Assembly: GCF_030815255.1 (NCBI RefSeq)
Contig: NZ_JAUSWN010000016.1
Span: 1-64,000, forward strand
Direction of reading: 5' to 3'
Source of the DNA: Hathewaya limosa
GTDB taxonomy: Bacteria; Bacillota; Clostridia; Clostridiales; Clostridiaceae
Length of the DNA: 64,000 nucleotides
A model generated the notes under the pieces. It did no database searches, was not told the origin of the DNA, and worked only from the letters and a program-made list of their open reading frames with translations. Numbering within the stretch: the stretch's first letter is position 1; each line of letters opens with the position of its first letter. This document shows, piece by piece, positions 52,388 to 60,701 of this stretch. The position numbers and the translations under genes are program-made.

Positions 52388-54943
52388 TTAAAAGTGATTA
52401 AGTACTGTTCTACTGATGATTTCATCCTGAACATCCTTACATAACTCAACGAAGAATGCACTGTATCCAGCAACACGAACAATTAAATCACGATATTGCT
52501 CTGGGTGTTTTTGTGCTTCAATTAATGTCTTGTTATCTAAGTAGTTAAATTGCATTTCTCCAAGTTGAAGAGCACATGCACTACGTAGTAATGTAATAAG
52601 TCCTTGTTCACCTTCTGGTGTATCAAGAAGACCAGCTACTAACTTGAAGTTATGAACCATACCTATGTTCATGTCTTCACAACACATTTTAGAAACAGAT
52701 TTTATTATAGAAGTAGGTCCTTTAAAGTCTGCTCCTTGTGTTGGACTGATACCATCTGATAAAGGTAACCATGCTCTACGTCCGTTTGCAGAAGCACCAG
52801 TTATTTGTCCAAATGGAGTGTTATTTGAGATTGATAATGTACCATGGCTAAGTACTGAATATAATGTCTTATATTTACGGTGCTCGCCTTCAGTAAAGTG
52901 AATTAAGTCAGCAGCAATTAAATCTGCATAGTCATCATCGTTACCGTATTTAGGTGCATCTAAACAATCTTTTCTTAATTGCTCATATCCAACGAAATCA
53001 GCTTTTAAAGCTTCGTTCATTTCTTGTAAAGTGTATTTCTTCTCATCGAATACTAATTTCTTTATAGCTGCCATAGAGTCTGTATAAGTAGCAAGACCAC
53101 TCCATACTACTCCAGGTCCGAAGTTATACATAGCTCCGCCTGCTTCTACGCCTCTACCTTTTTCCATACATCCTTCATACATCATAGACATAAGTGGCTT
53201 TGGTGCAAGATCTTTATGAACACGTTGAGAAATTACTGTAGCAACACTTGTCCATTTAGTGATGTATTTAATTTGCTCTTTAACAGCTGCATCGAACTGT
53301 TCAAAAGTTTTAAATTGACTTAAATCTCCTAAGTCTGGACATACTTGCTTACCATACCATAATGGTACACCATGGTTAAGAACAAGCTCTATACATATAG
53401 GCCATTGAGTATATCCTGTAGAAGTCCATTGATATAATCTTCCTGCTTTTTGAGGCTCAACGCATCCCATTAAGCAGTAATCTCTTGCGTCTTCTATAGA
53501 ACATCCTTTAGCTAACATCATTTTTATATGAACATCGTCAAAGTGACATGCTGGGAATCCCATACCTGCACGAATAACGTCAACTATCTTCTTAAGATAT
53601 TTTTGTGGTGATCCTTTGTGGATACGACATGCTAAAGATGGTTGATAGATTTTAACGTGACGAACAGCATCCATTAATAAGTATGTTAATTCGTTTGTAG
53701 CATCACGACCTTCTCTAGTTACACCACCTAAACACATGTTTACGAATGGCTGATAACCTGCGAAGAACTTAGAAGCTCCTTCACTTGTTAACCACATCAT
53801 TTCAGACATTTTTATAAGCATACAACCTGCTAATTCAAATGCTTCACAATCAGTCATACGACCTGCTTCAACATCAGCTTTGTAGAATGGGTACATATAT
53901 TGGTCAACACGTCCTATAGACATACCTGTTTGGTTTTCTTCAACTACAAGTAATGATTCTATAGTCCAAACTGCTTGAATTGCTTCCCAGAAATTGCTTG
54001 GCTTATGTGCTGGAACTCTAGCGTTTACTTCAGAAATCTTTAAAAGTTCTGCTTTACGCTTAGGGTTAGTTTCTTTTGCAGCAAGTTCTGCAGCATAATC
54101 TGACATACGTTTAGCATATATCATAACACCTTCAGCAGTATCGATTAATGACTTATAGAAGTATATTTTTTCAATATCTTCTGGTCTTTCATAATCAAGT
54201 TCAGTTAATTTTTCTTCTGCTTCTCTTTTTATGTCAAGCATACCTTTTTTCATTAGGATAACATCATATCCTGGGTTAGAGTCTCCTCCACCATTTGTTG
54301 CGTGGTATGAACAATCTGAAACGAAAGATTCTCCTGAAAGTTCCCATACTCCAGCTTCACGATATTGGCTCTCACAGTATTCATCAACTGATTGACCTTT
54401 CCAGAATGGGAATAACTCTTCACGCATGATCTTCTTATCTTCTTCAGAAATATAGAATGGATCTTGTGCACGAGTTGATATTGTATCAATTTCTTCTTCC
54501 ATCCATCTCCAAGCTATATCAGGAGAAAATGCTCCTGCACGTGGTTTTCCGTTTGGTGCACCAACGATAAGCTCATGATCTTGGATTACTAATGGTGCAG
54601 TTTCACAGCAGTGCTTGAAACATTTACCACGTAAAACTGACTTAGGCATACCTGGATTTTGTTTAGCTATTTCAGTAATAGCTCTTGCTCTATGAGTTGT
54701 GATTGATGGAACATGCTTTAAGTAGTTTTGCTTTAACTTAACTAAACGCTCTGTCATTCCTTCTGGAATTTCACCATTGTTATTATCACATGCAACATTG
54801 CTAGGTTGAGTTTCTTCTTTCATTATGTCTGTAGAAACTTTAGCAAACATCTTCATTAAACCTTCACGTTCTTCTTCAGACATGTTTTTAGTAGCTTCCA
54901 TAAATTTAGCTGCAAATGTATTTGAAAAGTTATTTATATCCAC
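52388..54943 (-). CDS. cutC: Choline trimethylamine-lyase CutC (glycyl radical enzyme)
   Basis: Cleaves choline to trimethylamine and acetaldehyde. 851 residues, the short form. The thiyl Cys494 and base Glu496 lie in MGCVEPQKAGRLYQWTSTG, the choline-lyase-specific motif; the glycyl radical is Gly826 in RVAGYSAFF, 25 residues from the end. ESFVSDCSYHATNGGGDSNP matches the choline-binding Asp/Tyr region. The first roughly 45 residues (NTFAAKFMEATKNMSEEERE) form an amphipathic extension likely used for encapsulation. O2-sensitive; activated by CutD. Confidence 0.96.
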   Translation of the reverse strand: MDINNFSNTFAAKFMEATKNMSEEEREGLMKMFAKVSTDIMKEETQPSNVACDNNNGEIPEGMTERLVKLKQNYLKHVPSITTHRARAITEIAKQNPGMPKSVLRGKCFKHCCETAPLVIQDHELIVGAPNGKPRAGAFSPDIAWRWMEEEIDTISTRAQDPFYISEEDKKIMREELFPFWKGQSVDEYCESQYREAGVWELSGESFVSDCSYHATNGGGDSNPGYDVILMKKGMLDIKREAEEKLTELDYERPEDIEKIYFYKSLIDTAEGVMIYAKRMSDYAAELAAKETNPKRKAELLKISEVNARVPAHKPSNFWEAIQAVWTIESLLVVEENQTGMSIGRVDQYMYPFYKADVEAGRMTDCEAFELAGCMLIKMSEMMWLTSEGASKFFAGYQPFVNMCLGGVTREGRDATNELTYLLMDAVRHVKIYQPSLACRIHKGSPQKYLKKIVDVIRAGMGFPACHFDDVHIKMMLAKGCSIEDARDYCLMGCVEPQKAGRLYQWTSTGYTQWPICIELVLNHGVPLWYGKQVCPDLGDLSQFKTFEQFDAAVKEQIKYITKWTSVATVISQRVHKDLAPKPLMSMMYEGCMEKGRGVEAGGAMYNFGPGVVWSGLATYTDSMAAIKKLVFDEKKYTLQEMNEALKADFVGYEQLRKDCLDAPKYGNDDDYADLIAADLIHFTEGEHRKYKTLYSVLSHGTLSISNNTPFGQITGASANGRRAWLPLSDGISPTQGADFKGPTSIIKSVSKMCCEDMNIGMVHNFKLVAGLLDTPEGEQGLITLLRSACALQLGEMQFNYLDNKTLIEAQKHPEQYRDLIVRVAGYSAFFVELCKDVQDEIISRTVLNHF

Positions 54944-54992
54944 TTTACTCCCTCACATTCTTCAAAATATTTCATATATTAAATATGATTTT

Positions 54993-56492
54993 TTATTTTA
55001 TATTCTTTAATACCTTTTTTAAAATACTCTCTAATAATTTATAACTATCTATTTCTTTTGCTTCTGATATATCACTTAAAGTTGTAGAATTATAGTATTC
55101 CTTACTCTCTACTATACTAGTGATTTCATCTACGCTTCTAACTCCATATCCTACTTTACGTATATATACTAAGTTCATTGGTGAAACGTTATCAGAAGTC
55201 ATTCCTTGACCTGCAGAACCGCTTCCTAAGGTCATTGAAGGAAATAAATTTGTAGTTCCTCCCATACTTCCAAAAGTTCCTGCTGTATTAACAAGTACTC
55301 TACCAACTGGTTTCTTTAGTATAAATTGTTCAATAACCGCTTCATCTTTAGAATGTATAACAAGTGTATGTCCATATCTCTCTGTAAGTAATAATTCTAT
55401 ACATTTTTCACAAGCATGCATCCAATCATCCTCTATATAAAAAGCTAAAACAGGGGAAAGCTTTTCTCTAGAATAAGGATTCTTTTTAGACGCAAAGCGT
55501 TGATTAGAAATAAGTACTTTTACATTGTCTGATACACTAAACCCAGCTTTCTTAGCTAAGAATTGAGCTGATTTACCGATCATCTCCAAATCATAACTTC
55601 CATCTTTATTGAAAAGAATTGAACCTAAATTTTCAGATTCTTCTTCTGTCATAAAGTATCCACCATTTTTAAGGAACTCTTGTTTTACCTCTGCTGCTAT
55701 ACAACTATCAACAACAATTGATTGTTCAGCTGCAGAAACAACTCCATAATCAAAACTTTTGCTATTGATAATATCTTTAACAGCTTGTGGTATGTCAGCA
55801 GTACGTTCTATGAATGCTGGACCATTTCCATTGCCGCCATAAATTACTGGCTTACCAGATTTATAAGCTGCATCAAGCATTTCTGGAACTCCTGTATTTA
55901 TTATAAGAGCAGTATCTTTATGATTCATAAGTTCTAATGAACCACTTGTAGTTACTGTATGCAAATATGTAAGCGCTCCTTCTGGAAGTCCTACTCCCTC
56001 AGCAGCCCTAATTAAAATATCAATCGTCTTGCAAATTACATCTTTAGCTCTTGGATGAGGTGAAAATATAATTGCATTTCCTGATTTAATTGCTATTAAA
56101 GCATTATATATTGTAGTAGATACAGGACTAGTTGATGGGCAAAAGCCTATTATGACCCCCATTGGTACTCCAACGTCTTTTGTCCTATTTATTTTATCTT
56201 CATTGATAATACCTACACATCTCATGCCTTTAAGTCTGTTTTTTAGGTATTTGCATATAAAGTGGTTTTTGATATATTTATCTTCCCACTTTCCATATTC
56301 AGTTTCTTCATTAGACATTCTTGCAAGTTCTTTTAAATGTTTTTCAACTTCTTCAGTCATACGCTCAACTATTTCATCAAGCTTTTCCTGTGGAAAAGTT
56401 GCTAATTTTTTTTGTGCCTCGCGAGCATTTTCAACAAGGATCCTAGCTTCTTGCATGGAGAGTAAATCGTTATCAATAATATTAATATTCAT
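54993..56492 (-). CDS. Aldehyde dehydrogenase paralogue lacking the catalytic Cys (CutB type)
   Basis: 499 residues, clearly homologous along its length to the active BMC aldehyde dehydrogenase in this operon (GIINEDKINRTKDVGVPMGV, GGTTNLFPSMTLGSG). The active-site segment reads FDYGVVSAAEQSI where the active paralogue has FDNGTICASEQSI, so Ser253 replaces the nucleophilic Cys. The C-terminus SYKLLESILKKVLKNIK is an amphipathic helix like an encapsulation peptide. It directly precedes cutC. Likely a non-catalytic scaffold, modulator or heteromer partner. Confidence 0.9.
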   Translation of the reverse strand: MNINIIDNDLLSMQEARILVENAREAQKKLATFPQEKLDEIVERMTEEVEKHLKELARMSNEETEYGKWEDKYIKNHFICKYLKNRLKGMRCVGIINEDKINRTKDVGVPMGVIIGFCPSTSPVSTTIYNALIAIKSGNAIIFSPHPRAKDVICKTIDILIRAAEGVGLPEGALTYLHTVTTSGSLELMNHKDTALIINTGVPEMLDAAYKSGKPVIYGGNGNGPAFIERTADIPQAVKDIINSKSFDYGVVSAAEQSIVVDSCIAAEVKQEFLKNGGYFMTEEESENLGSILFNKDGSYDLEMIGKSAQFLAKKAGFSVSDNVKVLISNQRFASKKNPYSREKLSPVLAFYIEDDWMHACEKCIELLLTERYGHTLVIHSKDEAVIEQFILKKPVGRVLVNTAGTFGSMGGTTNLFPSMTLGSGSAGQGMTSDNVSPMNLVYIRKVGYGVRSVDEITSIVESKEYYNSTTLSDISEAKEIDSYKLLESILKKVLKNIK

Positions 56493-56527
56493 TTTTCTCT
56501 CTCCTTTTCTTAAAAAAATTCATTTTT

Positions 56528-56836
56528 TTATTCTGTTGCAAACTCTTTAATTGAATAACGTTGAATTATTTTCTCAAGATGTTCATGTGGACTTGGAATA
56601 ACTACTGAGCTATAAAGATTTCCGCCTTCCATTGCATTAACTGCTGCAATACCAGCTTCAACTGCCGTCTTACAAGCACCAACGTCACCACGTACAAGTA
56701 CAGATATATAACCTGATGCAACGTTCTCATAACCTATTAATTCAACATCTGCTGATTTACACATAGCATCCGCTGCTTCTAGTGCAAAAACTAGGCCAAA
56801 AGTTTCAACCATTCCTAAAGCTTTATATCTTGCCAT
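56528..56836 (-). CDS. BMC-H shell protein
   Basis: 102-residue hexamer subunit: ALGMVETFGLVFALEAADAM, pore region ENVASGYISVLVRGDVGACK, and a tail VVIPSPHEHLEKIIQRYSIK. The pore loop (ASG) differs from the GGG loop of the operon's last shell gene, implying different pore chemistry. GGAGAT upstream. Confidence 0.94.
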   Translation of the reverse strand: MARYKALGMVETFGLVFALEAADAMCKSADVELIGYENVASGYISVLVRGDVGACKTAVEAGIAAVNAMEGGNLYSSVVIPSPHEHLEKIIQRYSIKEFATE

Positions 56837-56858
56837 AAATCTATATCTCCTTTCCCTC

Positions 56859-57155
56859 TTATGCGTCTATATCGTGTACTGAAACGATATCCCCTACTTC
56901 TCTAATAGGACGTGGCATAACATTATGAGCTGTTAAAGTCCCAATAGCCGCTGCAGCCTTAGCTCCTGCTTCTACTGCTGATTTTACTGCTCCAACATCT
57001 CCTTTTACCATAATAGTTACAAGAGTTGAACCAATATTTTCATAAGAAATTAACTCTACGTTAGCTGCTTTAAGCATTTTATCAGCTGCCTCAAGTGCTG
57101 GCGCTAATCCTACTGTTTCTATAAGTCCTAAAGCCTCTTCTCCATAATATCTCAT
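56859..57155 (-). CDS. BMC-H shell protein
   Basis: 98-residue hexamer subunit starting MRYYGEEALGLIETVGLAPA, with pore segment ENIGSTLVTIMVKGDVGAVK and HNVMPRPIREVGDIV tail. The ATG at 57155 is preceded by GGGAGGAGG; the upstream extension is not conserved-looking. It is 22 bases before the next shell gene, so the two are coexpressed and may mix in facets. Confidence 0.94.
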   Translation of the reverse strand: MRYYGEEALGLIETVGLAPALEAADKMLKAANVELISYENIGSTLVTIMVKGDVGAVKSAVEAGAKAAAAIGTLTAHNVMPRPIREVGDIVSVHDIDA

Positions 57156-57208
57156 TTTTATTTCCTCCTCCCTTTTTCTCTTAATCAAATATATTTATTA
57201 ATTTTTAA

Positions 57209-57475
57209 TTAATCTGGGATATATTTATTAATTGTAGCTGCACCCTCTGCATGTGCATGATAATAAACCCTTAGTTCTCTATTTGTATCTAAATCAAATC
57301 TTGTTTCTTCTATAAGACCATTTGCTTCTGCTGTTAATAAAGCATTAATTACAGCTTTCTTTTTAAGTGCTTTAAAGTTTCCATATTCACCTTTTAATGC
57401 TTCTATAACATCATCAGCACATGCTTCATCTACTTTAGTAAAATATTTTAAAATTGCATAATTAAGAGGTTTCAT
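57209..57475 (-). CDS. Small winged-helix-like protein of the BMC operon
   Basis: 88 residues, family not named with certainty. LNYAILKYFTKVDEACADDV, 'GNFKALKKKAVINALLTAEANGL' and a final beta-hairpin (RFDLDTNRELRVYYHAHAEG) suggest a compact winged helix. It sits between the permease and the first shell gene, starting one base after the permease stop. It could be a local regulator or a cargo adaptor; neither is shown by sequence. Confidence 0.65.
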   Translation of the reverse strand: MKPLNYAILKYFTKVDEACADDVIEALKGEYGNFKALKKKAVINALLTAEANGLIEETRFDLDTNRELRVYYHAHAEGAATINKYIPD

Positions 57476-58570
57476 TTATACTTCCTCCTTCTTTTTTCTA
57501 AATAAATCAAGTGGATTCATAGAAATTGTAAGAATACCAATCATCATTACTACTGCTCCAACCCAAGCGATAACTGGTAATGACCATCCATCCATTCCGC
57601 CATATACACCTAATACTAATAGACAGAATAATGGTCCGAAGAATGAATATGTACCATTACATGCAGTTCCAAGTCCTGCTCCACACATACTGTTTGCAGC
57701 ATACCAAGACATAAATGTCATAAATGATAAAAGACCACTTAAAACAAACCAAATCATTGCTGGACCACTTGTAAATGCTTGTACAGCAAGATCAACTGAA
57801 ATATTAACTCCGCCAGCTATTACTGAAAATACTGGAACTAATATAAATAAATTTGATATACCTGATGTTACTTGACGAATACAAATACCGATTTCTGGAT
57901 CGATCATTGCTGAACCATATCCAGCTACACAGCCTTCAAATCCCCAACCAAGAGCTGCAATAACAGCTATTAAAAGTCCAAGTAAAGTTTTTGATGAAAC
58001 TGCTCCAGCAAAACCTGTACTACCAATTAAAAAGCTAGCACATACACATATTAAAATTCCAAATGCCATACGTTTATTTAATTCTTGTTTATATAATATC
58101 TTACCTAATATTGCGGCTATAGCAGGACAAAGAGCTGAAATCGGAACAACTATTGAACCGGCCATTTGAAGAGCTACAACATAAGCAGTACCTGCAACAG
58201 GTCCCCCTATAAGCGCTGCAACTATCATTATTCTTCCTGGTTTTGTATTAATACATCTTAAAAAGTCTCTAAACTTACCTTTAACCATTGCATATAAAAG
58301 AGCCCAAACTGCACTACATGTATCATTTATTGCATTACCAAGAGCTGCAAGTAAATAAGCTACAACGAATGCTGATAAACCGGCTGTATTTTTACCATAC
58401 CAGTCACCCCAAACTCCTTTAGTCATACCCATTGTTAGGAATGCTGTATATAATCCATACGCAAGTCCTGAAAATAAAGCTAATGATATACCTTTTTTGA
58501 AGAAATCACTTGTTAATTTCTTCTTTGCAACAACTGCTTCTAAGCTTACTTTTTTTGAATCTCCATTCAT
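57476..58570 (-). CDS. DMT/EamA-like permease of the choline BMC operon
   Basis: 364 residues, about ten membrane spans. Repeated EamA-like halves include GPVAGTAYVVALQMAGSIVV followed by PISALCPAIAAILGKILYKQ and a second half ending VGAVVMMIGILTISMNPLDL. As first gene of the operon it is the obvious candidate for choline import or for trimethylamine/acetate export; the substrate is not readable. The ATG at 58570 has AAAGGAG upstream; a longer in-frame start lacks a ribosome site. Confidence 0.8.
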   Translation of the reverse strand: MNGDSKKVSLEAVVAKKKLTSDFFKKGISLALFSGLAYGLYTAFLTMGMTKGVWGDWYGKNTAGLSAFVVAYLLAALGNAINDTCSAVWALLYAMVKGKFRDFLRCINTKPGRIMIVAALIGGPVAGTAYVVALQMAGSIVVPISALCPAIAAILGKILYKQELNKRMAFGILICVCASFLIGSTGFAGAVSSKTLLGLLIAVIAALGWGFEGCVAGYGSAMIDPEIGICIRQVTSGISNLFILVPVFSVIAGGVNISVDLAVQAFTSGPAMIWFVLSGLLSFMTFMSWYAANSMCGAGLGTACNGTYSFFGPLFCLLVLGVYGGMDGWSLPVIAWVGAVVMMIGILTISMNPLDLFRKKKEEV

Positions 58571-58845
58571 AAAAATAAAACTCCTTTCTTTTAGAAAATT
58601 AATAATACCCATTTATACTTTTTATCTTATTTAGGTATAAACTTTTTAATATGATGTACATTAATACATTACTTTGGGATATAACCACCTGCATTGCAGA
58701 TGGACCTTGTCTTTAATTCAAAAATATTATGAATAAAAATTTATAATAAGCATAAGTTAAGATTGTTATAAGTTGGTTTACTATATATTTAAATTATTGA
58801 ATACCTGTTCATTCTCTATCTCGTAGTTGTTTTAATCTTAATTAA
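58571..58845 (-). promoter_or_regulatory. Leader of the BMC operon with inverted repeat
   Basis: About 265 bases between the predicted promoter and the first gene. It includes CCATCTGCAATGCAGGTGG (58685-58703, minus strand), an inverted repeat that could fold as a 7-pair hairpin or serve as an operator. No terminator run and no riboswitch class that I recognise. Confidence 0.45.
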
Positions 58846-58877
58846 ATTATATTCCTTTCCCTATAGGGTAGGGTCAA
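58846..58877 (-). promoter_or_regulatory. MerR-type promoter of the BMC operon
   Basis: Minus strand carries TTGACC (58877-58872) and TATAAT (58851-58846) separated by 20 bases. That is longer than a normal spacer but typical of MerR-activated promoters. The spacer contains a dyad around CCCTATAGGG, with outer arms CCTTT/TAGGG giving 8 of 10 matches. A MerR gene lies directly upstream. Confidence 0.75.
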
Positions 58878-59311
58878 GATGTATTTACTAAAATGTTTTA
58901 AAATTTAATACCATAGTTATACTTTAAATTTATAAATCCGCATTAAATCTTTATTTATCTAGTAATCAAGAGTTTCTTGAATATACTGAACATATAGGGT
59001 TTCTGGATATATATAGCAATTTTATAGTATTAATAGTGTATTCAATTTAATTTTTCTTTAACTATATTGCATTTTTTTTAACGAAAATAATACTGTAATG
59101 CAATACTACTTTACCCTTAGAGTAATGTTTTTATTATTTTTCTCTTTTTTTACTTATTTATAAATCCATTTTTTAGATATTATTGTCATTAATGGTTGAA
59201 AAAGTTTACTATTTATCATATAAATTTCATATAATTATTAGATTGTTTAAAAATAATTAAATTATTCTAACATTTAACACCAATTAAGGTTTCATTTTAC
59301 ATTAAAATCAT
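58878..59311. other. AT-rich gap between operon promoter and merR terminator
   Basis: About 430 bases with no gene. A 7-base inverted repeat TTGCATT...AATGCAA (around 59070-59105) and runs of T are present but nothing diagnostic. Confidence 0.35.
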
Positions 59312-59352
59312 ATAATAAGAAAGCTAAGTATTAAACTTAGCTTTCTTATTAT
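59312..59352 (-). terminator. merR terminator embedded in the coding end
   Basis: AATAAGAAAGCTAAGT pairs with ACTTAGCTTTCTTATT around five bases. One arm encodes the last residues (NKKAKFNT) of the regulator. Confidence 0.8.
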
Positions 59353-60199
59353 AGACATTTTTTTTATAAACATTTTTTTTGTTAATCTTAACTATAACTT
59401 CAGTAACAAATTTATCTGTATTCTTAGTAGTCCAATAATCTGTTACATATCTTTCATAACATTCCTTTGAACAGACATAACCATGTTTATTGGTCCACTC
59501 TTCTATTTTTTTATACGTTTCATTAATTGTTTCATGTGAACCTATATGATAACAAGTTGCTGCCATCCATCCTCCAAATTCTGTACTTAATTCCTCTTTA
59601 CACTTTGTAATTGTCTCTTGCATTATTCTAGCTTTGTTACATGTTCCATTCATTTTATCTTTACAGGATGGAAAACCTATTATTACAGGTCCAATTATAG
59701 CATTACTTATGCTAAATATGTAATTTGTAAATTCTATATTAATTACTGAATCCATATAATCATATTGGAAGTCTTGATCTAAAAACACCAATGTGCGGTT
59801 ATCTATATACTTTACAGTTACATCACAAATATTATTTTCGATCACCATTTGCGCTTCTAATATAAGGTCATACCAATCTTTAACCGATCTTATTTTTAAA
59901 TCTATCTCTTTTTCAAGTTCCTTTAATTCATCAATTTTATTTCTAAAACTCTCATGAAAAACTTCGTAGCTTGCCCCTTCCAAAAATGATTTCATTTCTT
60001 CAAGCTTAAATCCACTTTGCTTATAATATTTTATTATAGGTACCAATAATAAAGTATCTTTACTATAATATCTATAACCATTTTCATCAGACACTTTATC
60101 AGGTGATAATATGTTCATTTTGTCATAGTATCTTAATGCTTTTTTTGTTATTTTACATATTTCTCCAACTTTTCCTATTGAATATAGTTCATCTTTCAT
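59324..60199 (-). CDS. MerR-family regulator with effector-binding domain
   Basis: 291 residues. N-terminal MerR helix-turn-helix: YSIGKVGEICKITKKALRYY then DKMNILSPDKV and NGYRYYSKDTL. A coiled coil (FRNKIDELKELEKEIDLKIR) links to a GyrI/BltR-like ligand pocket. That region has spaced Cys (SCKDKMNGTCNK, VCSKECYERYV). It lies between the alcohol dehydrogenase and the BMC promoter, whose 20-base spacer suits MerR activation; choline or an aldehyde would be a reasonable effector (inference). Confidence 0.88.
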   Translation of the reverse strand: MKDELYSIGKVGEICKITKKALRYYDKMNILSPDKVSDENGYRYYSKDTLLLVPIIKYYKQSGFKLEEMKSFLEGASYEVFHESFRNKIDELKELEKEIDLKIRSVKDWYDLILEAQMVIENNICDVTVKYIDNRTLVFLDQDFQYDYMDSVINIEFTNYIFSISNAIIGPVIIGFPSCKDKMNGTCNKARIMQETITKCKEELSTEFGGWMAATCYHIGSHETINETYKKIEEWTNKHGYVCSKECYERYVTDYWTTKNTDKFVTEVIVKINKKNVYKKNVYNKKAKFNT

Positions 60200-60607
60200 A
60201 TAAACTCTCCTTCTCTTTATCCTATCTCAACTCAGTTAAAAGTAACGGAAATACATTATTTTATAATGCAACATTAGATATTTATGTTTCAAAAATTGTT
60301 TTATAGTTCTTATATATGTATAGTAATATTTACGAAAATTTAGCATTAAATATTATATAAATTGCTTAAAATACTCATTTAAATAAAGAATTATATATAA
60401 TTTAATTAAATAACTTAAATACTATTATTATGCACTGTTAAATTTCATATTATATCATTTATATAAAAAAGAAACTTCTCCAGTATGTAAAGTTCTTTAT
60501 TTTTATATGTAATTTAACTTATATAAAAAACAAACCCTACTGAAAAAGCCCTTAATAAGTTCTTAATATATATTATTAAAAACATTATATTTATTATGTA
60601 TTAATTG
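60200..60607. other. Intergenic region upstream of merR
   Basis: About 400 bases with GGAG-type site beside merR and long AT tracts. No RNA element or gene was recognised. Confidence 0.35.
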
Positions 60608-60690
60608 CAAAAAGTGAATAAAAAATTTTTTATTCACTTTTTGTATTCTTTCCAAAGCTATACATAAATACCACTCAGAAAGAGTGGTAT
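60608..60690 (-). terminator. Tandem terminators of the alcohol dehydrogenase gene
   Basis: Two hairpins: ATACCACT/AGTGGTAT (60668-60690), close to the stop codon, and a perfect 18-base palindromic stem CAAAAAGTGAATAAAAA (60608-60643). The second is very AT-rich and ends in TTTTTG. Confidence 0.75.
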
Positions 60691-60701
60691 AAAATACTAT
60701 T

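Noticed and set aside
54253..54489. Minus-strand open frame inside cutC
   Set aside because: Alternative frame of a strongly conserved gene.
60608..60643. Insertion-sequence inverted repeat
   Set aside because: The perfect palindrome sits just after a stop codon and ends in T; a terminator is simpler.
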